In this document: one piece after another, positions 37,235 to 47,702 of the stretch
Layout: every line of letters begins with the position of its first letter
Numbering within the stretch: the stretch's first letter is position 1
Source of the DNA: Rheum nobile
Taxonomy: Eukaryota > Streptophyta > Magnoliopsida > Caryophyllales > Polygonaceae
Assembly: GCA_027886185.1 (NCBI GenBank)
Contig: WOAB01000619.1
Location: 7,998,001 to 8,062,000, forward strand
Length of the DNA: 64,000 nt
Direction: 5' to 3'
Translations under genes and position numbers: made by a program
The notes under the pieces: model-generated
The model's database searches: none
What the model was told of the DNA's origin: nothing
What the model saw: the letters and a program-made list of their open reading frames with translations, nothing else

Positions 37235-37239
37235 CATAT
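37235..37239. repeat. Right 5-bp target-site duplication (CATAT) of the LTR array
   Basis: Matches 23965-23969. The flanking gene-fragment copy B resumes directly after it. Confidence 0.85.
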
Positions 37240-37284
37240 ACTAACATATTTTCATCTCTCTTGCATACTTTTGATTATGATAGC

Positions 37285-37866
37285 AGGGATTTCCACTCAA
37301 ACCAAAAAATGAAGTGGCATATCGGACTTAAGTATGTGTTCACTTATCATTGTTTGAAGATCTTATTAGCTGAAAAGGAGTCCTCACCCAAAAAACATAA
37401 GCAACAAGGAATCAAGCCATCTCTAGAATATTACGCTATGAGATTTGGTGTTACGAATTGGGAAGAGGTAACATGTGCAGAAGAACTTAAAGAGCTTGGA
37501 GCAGAATTATATTAGCCCACCAATCCGCACCGCTTGGAGTAGTTCAAAATGAGTTACCATTCCTACTTGTGTGGTCTTGGATCTGACTATGGTGGGGAGT
37601 TGGATCCGACATTGGGCTATGCACAACCATATATCACAATATGGTATGATAGGTAATTCAACCAAAAACTTTGCAACCAAGGGGAGCATTATTTGATTTT
37701 GGATGAGGAGATTGGTATTATCTGTAGAGTTTGCGGTGACAAGCAAGAAGAGATCAAACATGTCATGCCATTGTTTGTGAGCCCTGAATCCAACATCCAA
37801 TCAACACAATTTGTCGAATTGAATTACGTTCTTGATGAATATATTGTTGTGCATTTTGAAGCATGA
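37285..37866 (+). pseudogene. CLASSY-like (SNF2-type chromatin remodeller) gene fragment, copy B
   Basis: After an ag acceptor near 37284 the frame reads DFHSNQKMKWHIGLKY and GIKPSLEYY, and ends AEELKELGAELY at 37515. A second frame (about 37575-37866) reads YGGELDPTLGYAQPY, then CNQGEHYLILDEEIGI, then ICRVCGDKQEEIKHVMPLF. A C..G.H...LDEEIG..C..CG....EI segment after an EL(W)xE segment is the pattern just before the SNF2 helicase of plant CLASSY proteins, which link Pol IV to RNA-directed DNA methylation. The helicase itself is absent and stops are present (37515, 37654). The family call rests on motif memory; an unrelated zinc-finger gene is possible. Confidence 0.45.
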
Positions 37867-38354
37867 GAACCCGTTTGGAATTTCGGATAGTCCAGAACCG
37901 TTTCGAAGATAATTCTAGGGCTCAGACAACTCATGTTTCCTTAACAACGCAAGACCATTTTATAAAGTATTGAAACCAATGACAACGCAAGACCACTCTT
38001 TTACTAAGTCCTAATTTTATTTTGTATCATTAGATTGTACTATACATATATGATAAATGGCTTAATTTTTTTTATAGGTAACGGTTAACGTGTTGCTACT
38101 GTGTGGAAAGATCATCAACGATATGGATGTTATGCATTTCCCAAAAAATATGTAACGTACAAGGAAAAAAATATTGTGATTTCTAAAAATATTACGCCCA
38201 AAACAACCTATATTTTAATTAAATCATTTTAGATGTATACATTGTATGTTCTTGTCTATCTGGTCACCGAGTTGTACACGCTATGCGCCTCCATCTCTTC
38301 GTCTACCTGCAAAAAATGCGCAGACCTAGCTAGAAACTTTGTAAATCGTGAAAT

Positions 38355-38600
38355 TTGATTATGGAAATCCAAACGTCAGAGAATTCCATCAAACCACCGA
38401 TGGATACCTCCCTTTTAAACCTTAGTCTTTCACATCTTCAAACCCTAATCGCTATCCTAGATCGATTGAATGAGAACGAGAGTCAAGTGTATAGTGAAAA
38501 CGAACTATTGATCCAGACAGTGGAGTATCGAATTTTCGAAGAGCAAGACCTCGCTCACAAATTTAAGGTCCCTTGTGCTTGCACTCGAAGTTTGAAAGGT
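38355..38600 (+). other. Candidate exon upstream of gene A
   Basis: An ATG at 38361 opens a frame MEIQTSENSIKPPMDTSLL, then LSHLQTLIAILDRLNEN, ending CTRSLKG at a gt donor near 38600. A diverged, non-coding relative (gtggaaattcaaaagtcaaacaagtcc) lies upstream of gene B at 40993. It may be a separate short gene, an upstream exon or part of the old duplication unit. No family recognised. Confidence 0.35.
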
Positions 38601-38944
38601 AATATTTCAGATTTTTTGTTTAATATTATTGCTTGTGCAAGTCAATATTATAGGTTATAGAAAAATGTCTTTATGAAGGTTTACAAAACTTAGATTAGAA
38701 TTCATGACGTTCATTTTGTCTTGATTCAAATTGAGTGTTAACCTCTCTGTGGACAAAAGTTCTGTGATAATCGCTATATGCTTGCAAGGTCTTATCGGGT
38801 ATGATGGATACGATGGGCCCAGAAAAGCCTGATAACAGTTAGTGCCTATACGATTAAACCAGACAAAATTGCATTGTAAACCGTTCAACCACTACTGGTT
38901 GGTTACATTGTTAACAACTTTTTAAACTGTCACCCTTCTTCTAT

Positions 38945-39038
38945 TACTACTATATATATATGGAGTAGGGTAAATTTCACACGACGGTTTTTGTTCTCCA
39001 GAAGAAGAAAATGGCAACAAGGATAGTTTCTAAATCAT
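38945..39038 (+). promoter_or_regulatory. Likely promoter and 5'-UTR exon of gene A
   Basis: A TATA-like tatatatata (38951-38960) is followed about 30-40 bp later by pyrimidine/purine-rich leader sequence and a GTAAGT donor at 39039. An ATG at 39011 in this exon would not stay in frame with the coding exon at 39666, so the exon is read as untranslated leader or a short upstream frame. Confidence 0.4.
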
Positions 39039-39665
39039 CGTAAGTATTCATAAAGGATAGTTTCTTAATTATCTTCCATGTCTCAGTTTTGTTTTTGTAG
39101 CATACTCGCAACAGTTGTCTTTCCATTTCCTTTTTTTTTTCCTTTGTCTGACATTTGTATCCATCATCGATTTTCTTCTTGAGATTGTTAACTGAATAGT
39201 ACTATAACCACTTAAGTAGTTGTTATCACAGAAGTGGTTATTGAATTTGTCTGTACATGGTTATTTTGGTGTATTGTCTAACAATGGATTATACACGTAC
39301 TGCAACATTCTTCTTCATTTCCAGGTAATATAGTATTTTTCAAGTTTTATGGCACAGTTCATTCCCAATGCTCTAACCATCAAAACAATTGAATTTTGGT
39401 TGCACAACACAAAGTTAAATTCAGTAATGGTGTTTCTTAAGAATTGGTGATAAATTGGATCTCCAATTACTTAAACGTGTGTAATTGTGTTCATGTAATT
39501 TTGTTGTCTATTAGGTTTGGTTCACCAATAGTATCCTAATCCATATGAATTCCATTATTTCACTATGTTTGTCGTGTTTCTGTTTAAGGTTCGTAATCAT
39601 TTTATAGGCTGCCAAATTCACTCAATGACTTTTGGATTATGGGATGTGATGTAGGTTGATACCAA

Positions 39666-40217
39666 ATGGCTGACAACAATGATGAGTCCAGACCCACGAT
39701 CCTCGCATTTGCCGAGCTATGGGATATACTCCAAACTGCACGAGGCATGAATCAGGATGATGGTGGTAATGAAACACCTTTATTTATTAACCCTGTAAAA
39801 TAAATGTATAAAATTGATTGGTGGTTGTTGTGGTCTGATTTTGGTTATATTTTTGCATATACTTTAGGGCAAAGAATAGATAACGATAGGTGGTCCACTT
39901 ACATGCGGTCTATCAAGAACTGTGAGCGTGATTACTATAAGTATAGGGACAAACAATGCAAACTCATCGACCGACTATGTGGATTAAAGGAACGCACTCC
40001 CAACAACTTGATTGATTATAGGACCTGGGATATGCAACTTCCTCAGGTAGATGTAACACTTGTATTGTTATACACATAATGTAGTCTTATATTTAACAAT
40101 AACTTACATATTTTGCAGATCCAAAGGGAATGGATGTATAATGACCAATCGCTGGACGCGGTCATTAACATTGCAATGTTGCTGAAGTCATCATTGGAGT
40201 TTGCCTGCCGTCAGTGA
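39666..40217 (+). CDS. Gene A: unknown three-exon plant protein (125 aa)
   Basis: Exons 39666-39765, 39868-40046 and 40119-40217 join in frame with GT...AG introns (phase 1, then phase 0). The ATG follows an ag acceptor (39654) by 11 bases, which implies an intron in the 5' UTR. Exon 1 gives MADNNDESRPTILAFAELWD, exon 2 is rich in charged residues (RWSTYMRSIKNCERDYYKY, then TPNNLIDYRTWDMQLPQ), and exon 3 ends VINIAMLLKSSLEFACRQ. There is no signal peptide, membrane segment or familiar domain. A mainly helical, possibly coiled-coil protein is a guess from composition. Gene B at 46659 has the same exon number and first-intron phase with diverged sequence, so this is a tandem pair. Function unknown. 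Confidence 0.6.
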
Positions 40218-40929
40218 AGTTTATAAGGATCTTTGGGGAGTTTGCTTTGTTTTATTGTTGTTATTGATGAATCCGGTTATGTAATGACAGTTTAATGCCT
40301 ATTGATTTTAAGACTATAGTTGTAATATTGTTTTTGTTTTATGAACAAACAATGAATGCCTAGCAATTGTGACCCGCTTGTTTTGGATATATTTAATCAC
40401 ATCTTTTTTGTTTTTAGCAAATTATCATCCTATCCATGTCATACAACGTCTATACTTACAAAATGAATAAATACCTTCATTTAAACAATATATCAACATA
40501 TTATTTTTTATATGAACTTATTTCATTATGTTAATGTATTTTGAAACCATTTGATCATACACTATAAACAAAATCAAATTAGAATTAAATAAACGATGAT
40601 TTTATTTTAGAGAATCTTTTTGTTTACAAATATTGTATCTTATTCATAACAACAAAATATATGTAGTATATGCATCTAATAAATGGTTGTAACTAATTTT
40701 ATATAACTAAACTTTAAGTTATGGCTAACGTGTGAAAGGATTTAATATAATTATTTCAAATAAAGCCATAATATATTAAATCCTACTTTATTTTTGTATA
40801 TTTTAAATCTGTACATTCATTCTATAGCCTACATATGTGTAGAACAATTTAATTACAATTTCATATTGTACATACCTTATTTTCTATCTTATCACCCTAT
40901 TGAATGTTCTCTGTAACACCTTCATCTCT

Positions 40930-41985
40930 TAATTCCCCTACAAAAAGTTGTAAAGTCATGCCCGCCAACTTCGTGAAGCGTACAAATTTATTGTGGAAAT
41001 TCAAAAGTCAAACAAGTCCATCACATTATCCCTGACGTCTCTCTTTTAAGCGTTGTTCTCTTTTTTCGTTCTCCACCAATGCACAAATCTCAGCTCCACC
41101 CTCAAAATCTAAGACCAGGCCTTCAAATTTGCTCTTTGCAGCAACCCCTTTATCTTTCCCAGACTCATTTCATTTTTCGTGCTCTCTTACTTTCAACAGA
41201 TCTTAAGGTACGTTATTAACATAAATGTTCATTTTACCTGTTTTCTACTCTATTACTCTAATTGAACACTTTAGGTTTTTTCTGCCTATATCTATTTCTT
41301 GAGGAGTGCACAATATTGGATTTACTTTGAGATTTAAGGTAATTATGGGTTTGTGGTCCATTGATGTCTGATTACTAAGTCTTTCAGGATTTGCAACATT
41401 CAAATTGTTTGATTAAATGCCTATAAGGGTATGAGAATAGGGACTACCTCAGTGTGTTACTGGAATGTCGGTCTAAAAATGCTTATTTGGTTAATTAGGG
41501 TTTAATTGTTTCACTTAGTGTAAACATTTCCCTTGCATCTCATATATGACATATGCTTACATAGTGTAAACCTTTCCCTTGCATTTGATATCCATCACCG
41601 GTTGTCTTCTTAAGGTTGCTAGGTGTGGACAATGGAGTCTACTTTTCTAATGCAAGACATCTAAGACAACTGAATAGTAATTGTTAACTATGCCATTTCG
41701 TATCCCTTGTGTTTTTGTAATATTGTTGTATCAATTTTTGGTTTCGTTTCTGCCTATTACATTACTTTAATGTCATTGCTTGTATTAGAAATCTGTCTTT
41801 GCTCTTCTCTGAAACTGCACGATCAACTATTATAAATATATAATTTAATTTTGCGTGTTGATTAATCCCATAAGAACAATAATTGTTTCATGACAATTTA
41901 TATATTATTGGCTTTATTTCGTTACTTTGGTGTTATAATTTCAGTTACTATGATAGTTGAATATGGGTGAAACACTACCAACATC
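40930..41985 (+). other. Upstream leader and 5'-UTR intron region of gene B
   Basis: Several blocks match the corresponding part of gene A, for example the cctttcccttgcatttgatatccatcacc stretch (41567) against 39125-39175, and gaatagta...gttaac (41670) against 39195-39205. A likely leader exon ends at gatcttaag|gtacgtt near 41210. The region runs into the CACTA element at 41986. Conclusion: gene B's transcription start lies left of the transposon and its coding exons to the right. Confidence 0.5.
41983..41985. repeat. Left 3-bp target-site duplication (ATC) of CACTA-1
   Basis: Matches 46577-46579. Three bp is the length made by CACTA transposases. Confidence 0.8.
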
Positions 41986-42004
41986 CACTAGTTGAAAAAG
42001 GGGC

Positions 42005-42490
42005 ATTGGCTACGGTTGCTTTTACCACGGTTGCGTATTTTTTCATGGTAAATGAGCATGCTTAGCAATATTACCTCGGTTCTTGAAACGACCGTGGTAA
42101 TTTTACAATTGCTTTTACCACGGTTCCTTGTTTTTTCGTGGTAATTTTGCATACTTGGCATTATTACCTCGGTTCGTGAAACAACCGTAGTAATTCTCTA
42201 TGGTTGCTTTTACCACGATTGTGTGTTTTTTCGTGGTAATTTTGCATGCTTGAAATTATTACCTCGGTTCTTAAAACAACCATGGTAATTGTCTATGGTT
42301 GCTTTTACCACGGTTGCGTATTTTTTCGTGGTAATTTTGCCTGCTTGACATTATTACCTCGGTTCTTAAAACAACCGTGGTAATTGTCTATGGTTGCTTT
42401 TACCACGATTGCGTATTTTTTCGTGGTAATTTTTCATGCTTGGCATTATTACATCGGTTCTTAAAACAACCGTGGTAATTGTCTATCAGA
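42005..42490. repeat. Left subterminal repeats of CACTA-1
   Basis: About six units of roughly 80 bp of the form ggttgcttttaccacg(g/a)ttg, then ttttcgtggtaatttt, then ttattacctcggttc, each holding several inverted ccacgg/ccgtgg cores. Confidence 0.85.
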
Positions 42491-42766
42491 AAAAAACGTA
42501 TTAGTTTATAACTCGCTTTTACCACATTCAAGCCGTACATTTGCAAGCTCAAAACCCCACATTCAAGCCGTACTGCAACTACATGATCGACGACTCGACG
42601 AGGTAGGATGACTCTCGGACAGAGGCGGGACACACTGAGACGACGTCGCAGCCGGACGGTGTTCCACTACTCCTTGCGCTGGACGACGGTGCTCCACTGC
42701 TCCCTGAAAAGGACGACGGTGGCGAAGACGACCAGTGGCTTCGAAAGTTGGCGACTACTCCTACGG

Positions 42767-42781
42767 GGGGGGGGGGGGGGT
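42767..42781. repeat. Poly-G run inside CACTA-1
   Basis: About 15-16 consecutive G; length uncertain in any assembly. Confidence 0.8.
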
Positions 42782-43552
42782 TGGAAGACTAGCGAAGCGG
42801 CTGGACGACCAGTAGCTTGGACACTTGAATTCGACTAGCGAAGCAGCTGGATGGGCTCGACGGCTCCGATTAGGTAATTCGGTGCAAATTGGGGGTTAGG
42901 ATTACAAAATTTGGGGCTTTATCAAATTTAGGGCTAATTTAGGTATTAAGAATTCAGATTATGAAATTAATTTGGGGATTCGGATTAGGATTGAACCAAT
43001 TTAAGTATTTGATTGAAGATTAGGGTTTCTAAAATTATGAGTTTAATTGTTGTTAAAGTTGCTTGATTGTGGTTGTTGTAGTTTGAAGGGTCCAAGCTAG
43101 GTTTAAAGTACTGGAATCATTGTTCACGGAAAGGTACTCGATTACTCCAAAACACCCATTTTCATTTTTGCTATATATCTGTGAAAAGCTTTAGGGTTGC
43201 CTCTTATTTTTCTTCAATTTTTCTGTACCTCGTATTTGGACGATAAGCTAGGGCTCAAACTTTGTTATTTTGTTGCAGATTGGATTTTGGGCATTGTTAA
43301 AATAGGTCTTGTGTTTGTAATATTTTTTCGTAATTTGAAATACCGAGTCTTTAAACTTTGACTCTTAGGTAATGTGGTTGGTGAACATCTTCAGAGTTAA
43401 AATTCTGGACACCTCAGAAATCTACATGACCATTGAGGCAATTTAACTTTTCCTTGAGCAATGCTCTTCTTGAATTTAGTTGATGTAATACTTCATTTTG
43501 CTTTTGAAAGGTTGACTTATTTGTACTTCATTTTCCTGCTATAAATTTATAG

Positions 43553-43856
43553 GTAACTGGGGACCCTGGAAAATTGGCTGCCATCCTTAGAAACGTCGGT
43601 AAATTCGGGATCAAATAAATCGCGAGAACTGGAAAGGTTTGTTCTCAGGCCTCCTGGTTACATTTAGTTGCCGAACATGAACTGAAAAACTATTGTTTGT
43701 GTATATCTTTAGATTGCTTTGAGGTGGGAAAGTATGGGCGAGTCAACCCCTTTTTGGAGATTTTCGGCTTCTTCGTATTCAGATCTAAAAGCGCATATTG
43801 ATGCTATTATGGAGTCTACAAAAAGTCCCATTGGCAAGGCTATTTCATCATCAAGA
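43553..43856 (+). pseudogene. Acetolactate synthase regulatory-subunit gene fragment (two exons)
   Basis: Exon a (43553-43636) reads VTGDPGKLAAILRNVGKFGIK, then a stop (43616-43618), then IARTGK. Exon b (43713-43856) reads IALRWESMGESTPFWRFSASSYSDLKA. Plant plastid acetohydroxyacid synthase small subunits have VTGDPGK...LSKFGI.EIARTGKIALRREKMGE.APFWRFSAASYPDLE, so identity is clear across the exon junction and the intron between them is kept. The in-frame stop and the missing ACT-domain repeats show it is not functional. In the intact gene the product activates acetolactate synthase and gives valine/leucine feedback in branched-chain amino acid synthesis. Here it is cargo of CACTA-1. Confidence 0.8.
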
Positions 43857-44837
43857 GTAATATATGTTATCATTAGACAGAATGTATTATCAATTTCGCA
43901 TACTTTCTTTCTGCATTTTCATTTTCGAGTAAGATGTTATCGCTTTTGCTTTGATCAGAAAATAATGTAAAGGAGCAAAGTGAATTTTAGAGGTCTTCTT
44001 CATTGCATTAGGTAGATCTTAGAGACTTGGTTGCTTCGTTTGAGATGACACATAGTATTTACAATTTTCTCCGCAAATTTAGCCGATCCAAGTTGCTTCA
44101 ATCTTTTTTTCCCTTGCAGATGACGAAACTGGCGATAATACTGTGCACTATATTTCTGGAGACAGTCTTCCTTGCAAAGAAATTTAGGTAAGCCCTAGGC
44201 TTCAGATACTCCAGTCTCTTCTGAGCAACCATTTTCTTTTAAAATGAGCTTTAGAAGCAGATTATTGTATTTGCTATCTTGAAAGCACATATATGTGAAA
44301 TCATGAAAAGACTCAACACTCCTTTAAAAATTGCATTACTTTTTTTTCTTTTTTCCTGCACATTCTCCTATTTCTGCTGAACATTTTCCAGTAATTTACT
44401 ATTGTTAGCTGGCTGCTATTTTTCTTGATTTTTAGTGTTAGTTGTTTGTTGTTTTTCCTGCAGATTTTCGTTCCTTTCCTGATTTGTGCTGCAATTACTT
44501 GTTTGTTGTTTTCTGTCATTTTGTTGTGAGCTATATGATTCTTTACAGGTTTACCATGGCTATTTCCTGCTGAATTTTCCTGTTGTTCATTATTCTCACT
44601 TGGTTTTTGTTTTGGATAACACATCATCCTTCCCCTTGTTTTTTTACTCTTTTTTTCTCATCAATCACACAAACCTTGGTAAATGTGAGTTATATATGTT
44701 GGGTCCGTGGAGCTGCACTTTGACATATATGGCGGCAAGGATGATATTGTTTCTTATTTGTGGTGTTCTTTTCCAACAAATGAAGATAAATAATGTACAT
44801 CCCTTTAGGTATATATATTATTAAATACAGTACAATT

Positions 44838-45141
44838 TTTTAAGTATAGAGATGTTTTCCATCTAACCAAAGGATAATTTGGCTATGTAGCTCATTGTAC
44901 ATGCTTTTTTTACGACAGTACATGACTATATTTGCAAGAAAAGGGAAGGTTTTACCACATGATAATGAGAGAATACAACAAGTACGAAAGATAGATAGTC
45001 AAACATTTAAGAGAAATCATGTGGTAAAACCTTCCCTTTTCTTGCAAATATAGTCATGTACTGTCGTAAAAAAAGCATGTACAATGAGCTACATAGCCAA
45101 ATTATCCTTTGGTTAGATGGAAAACATCTCTATACTTAAAA
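44838..45141. repeat. Perfect 126-bp inverted repeat with 52-bp loop
   Basis: Arms 44838-44963 and 45016-45141 are exact reverse complements over 126 bp as read base by base. The spacer is 44964-45015. The inner arm edge contains ttttaccacat, close to the CACTA-1 subterminal motif. No mismatch was seen, unlike the decayed surroundings, so the structure is young or maintained. If transcribed with the gene B pre-mRNA it would fold into a long double-stranded hairpin. Confidence 0.9.
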
Positions 45142-45263
45142 TTTTTTACCACGATTAATTTTAAAAACTCCATTTTTAGCAATAATATTTTTAGTCATTC
45201 TAGCTGCTTCTGATAGATCAAAACTGAATAATCACCCCAACCCCCTTTTCCCTTGCTGTGTAG

Positions 45264-45900
45264 GCATTGCTTTATGCAGACCCTTTTGATGTGGAAGCAT
45301 AAAGGAAAATAGAAGCTGCTATTCGCCAGGAAAATAGAGCCACTTTGTTTTCGAAAATCGATGTGGACAAAGACAACTACATAGTAGCAGCTGAGCTGCG
45401 AGCCTTTCTGCTAGGAGCAGAGTTGGAGGAGATGAGGTTGGATCAAGACGACGTTGTGGAGAAAGTGATGAAAGATTTCGACACTCAATCGGATTCCAAA
45501 ATCACTTTCGACAAATTTGCAAAAGGGATTACAAAGTGGCTCACTGATTTGAGCACAGGAGGGCGTAGACCCGGTGGAGAGGATCCAAAGACCGCAAAGT
45601 ATCTGAACGACGTCCATCGTGTAAGTTGTACTGTCTGAACTCTGAAGAAGAATCATATCTATCAAGACAAATGTAGTCTAAACTAATTCATGAGAAATTG
45701 GCAAATTAATTGTAGGAATCAACTGTGGAGCATGATTTGTTGGGTGATGTAGGCGATGATAACAACGAGGAGAGTGGCGGTATTGTTGAAAATCCAAAGA
45801 AAATTTCCATCAAATCAGTGTTGATGCCTTGGTGTTGGCTCCATTGGTTGCTACTGGGCCTTGAATATCGCATTTGCCCTAATTCAAGATTTACTTGTCT
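45264..45900 (+). pseudogene. EF-hand Na+/Ca2+ exchanger-like (NCL) gene fragment
   Basis: Exon 45264-45620 starts ALLYADPFDVEA, then an in-frame stop, then reads RKIEAAIRQENRATLFSKID. Two EF-hand loops follow: DVDKDNYIVAAE (canonical) and DTQSDSKITFDK (last position K instead of E, so a weak site). It ends GITKWLTDLSTGGRRP. The next exon from 45716 reads ESTVEHDLLGDVGDDNNEES, then NPKKISIKSVLM. Plant NCL-type exchangers have two EF-hands (..F..ID.D.D..IS..EL.. and DFDTS.DS.I...EF..GI.KWL) before their second membrane half, and the spacing fits. Only the loop region is present. This is a second host fragment carried by CACTA-1. Confidence 0.7.
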
Positions 45901-46229
45901 CTAGGTATGTGATGTGAATTAGTTGTATTTAGAATGAACCTTGTATGAGATATATCTTCTTCCTTGTTGAGTGAAAATTTACATTATTTTAGTGTTGATT
46001 CAAGGGGGTATGAGGAAAGACTTTAAGTTGAGATTCTGAAGCCTATGAGGTAACAACAAGTGCGCCCCATAATCTCAATTGTAGAAGTGTGGCTCCAAAT
46101 TTTGCTTGTGAGACTTCAGCCTTTCGAAGTTATGACAATATATTAATGTATAATATTTTGACATTATATGACCGATCCATTTTGATAAATGACAATTGTG
46201 TGTATGATATAATAAATATTATAAATTAG

Positions 46230-46560
46230 GTATCAAAAGATGTGTACATTTACCTCGGTTTATGGGGTTGTAACAATTTATCACGATTCGATCAAATGTA
46301 CTATGATTCAATTTTAATGTGGTTATACAATTTTACCACGGTTCAAAAATTATTTACCACGATTAATTTTACCACGGTTGTACAATTCTACTACGGTTTA
46401 TTCACCTATTAAACTGTTACATTTTTACCACGGTTGTTCCATTTACCACGGTTCAACAACCGTGGTAAATATGCAACCGTGGTAAACATGTTTACCACAG
46501 CCAAGTTTACCACGGTTGATCAACCGTGGTAACATTTGCAAAATAACCGTGGTAAAAAAC
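46230..46560. repeat. Right subterminal repeats of CACTA-1
   Basis: Repeated ttaccacggtt(g/c) and ccgtggtaa cores, inverse to those at the left end and closing on the right terminal repeat. Confidence 0.8.
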
Positions 46561-46576
46561 CTTTTTTCCACTAGTG

Positions 46577-46579
46577 ATC
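46577..46579. repeat. Right 3-bp target-site duplication (ATC) of CACTA-1
   Basis: Matches 41983-41985. Confidence 0.8.
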
Positions 46580-46658
46580 ATGCAATTTACATCAATAATC
46601 TATATTTAAATCATGACATCTTCTAACTCTAAACCGTTTGAACACTGCTTTAGATTCT

Positions 46659-47223
46659 ATGGCAGCCAACACAAGCGTTGGTTACAGACCCCAAAACACA
46701 GTGTGTCAAAAATTATGGGACCTACTTGAAATTGCCAGAAGGACAACCACACCCAATGGCGGTAATCAATCACATTTTTCTTCATACATAATTACAATAA
46801 ATCTAATTTCATACTTACTTGACAACAACAAAAGCTGTTATTAGAGTGGGCAATGAGCTTTGAAAGGGTTGTCGAATATATGCGGAACATACAATATGAA
46901 AATCGGAAAATCACTGAACTGTTGGGAGAGAAAGAGAGGGTCAACCAAAAAATAATTGTACTGAACTGTAATCCCCAGACTCCGTATCAGATTTTCGCTA
47001 ACCAAAATAAACGGCACATGGTAATTATCACTTCATATTCATTTATCAATATTTGCATATCATATTTGACTCCATGATGTGTGCTTTGTAGCTTGAAATA
47101 GAACTTTTTCACATTGAGTTCTCACATGAAGATACGGAAGATATGGCAATGGTTATAAGATTTAATTTGCACCGGCCACTCAACCATGAATCAAAACACT
47201 TCTTAATGATAATTCTATATTAA
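46659..47223 (+). CDS. Gene B: unknown three-exon plant protein (136 aa), paralogue of gene A
   Basis: Exons 46659-46761, 46845-47020 and 47092-47223 join in frame with GT...AG introns. The first intron starts gtaat after a phase-1 G exactly as in gene A. The ATG lies 6 bases after an ag acceptor, so the 5' UTR is spliced. The protein starts MAANTSVGYRPQNTVCQKLW, parallel to the ..LAFAELWDILQTAR.. of gene A (here KLWDLLEIARR). Exon 2 is a charged helical stretch (MSFERVVEYMRNIQYENRKI) and exon 3 differs most (DTEDMAMVIRFNLHRPL). No known domain. The intron before the start codon holds CACTA-1, so expression could depend on splicing out more than 4.6 kb. Function unknown. Confidence 0.55.
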
Positions 47224-47693
47224 CTTATGTTTGTTAGTGACATTTGGTAATACATTTGGTTTGAATGTTTGTTAGTGACATTTTTAACATTGTTCAGGTG
47301 TTTCATTAAACAACCCATGTTTTTATCTTTAATCATATACTACTCAATGCGTTGTTAGATGATGTGCTTGATTATTACATCTACTCAAGCGCACGGAAAC
47401 CCTACTAGTATATCATAAAAAAGAACTGTGAGGAAAAATCGAAGTTTTGATCTTGTTGTCACGAAAATGTTATACGTATCAGCTGACGTAGAAAGACTTT
47501 GACGTCCAACGCTTCTCTCTACTTCCTTTGGAAATTGTAAAATTTTCCTACTATACATATATTACATGCAAACTCGTAATATGTAACTTATAAAATGACA
47601 TTAGGTTCTTTCCTGTCTTTATTATTAATGAAATTCAGATTTACGTCTCATATATAATGTAAGTATATTAAGCGTTAGGTATTGAAACTTAAT

Positions 47694-47702
47694 TAAGAAA
47701 TA
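47694..47702. repeat. Left 9-bp target-site duplication of the Mutator-like element
   Basis: TAAGAAATA, against TAAGGAATA at 48973-48981 (one mismatch). Nine bp is the usual Mutator length. Confidence 0.7.

Larger units (their letters stand above)
41986..46576 (+). mobile_element. CACTA-1: non-autonomous En/Spm-type element with captured gene pieces
   Basis: 4591 bp. Left end CACTAGTTGAAAAAGG, right end CCTTTTTTCCACTAGTG, flanked by ATC on both sides. Both subterminal regions hold many copies of ttaccacgg(t)tg in both orientations (42005-42490 and 46230-46560), the expected transposase-binding repeats. No transposase frame is seen. The interior contains exon fragments of an acetolactate synthase regulatory subunit gene (43553-43856) and of an EF-hand cation exchanger-like gene (45264-45900), plus a perfect inverted repeat (44838-45141). 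It sits in the 5'-UTR intron of gene B, in a position where it could be spliced out. Confidence 0.9.

Noticed and set aside
42400..42633. Minus-strand frame in the left end of CACTA-1
   Set aside because: Built mostly from subterminal repeats.
44313..44627. Lys- and Asn-rich minus-strand frame in CACTA-1
   Set aside because: Complement of T-rich intron-like DNA between captured exons; no domain.
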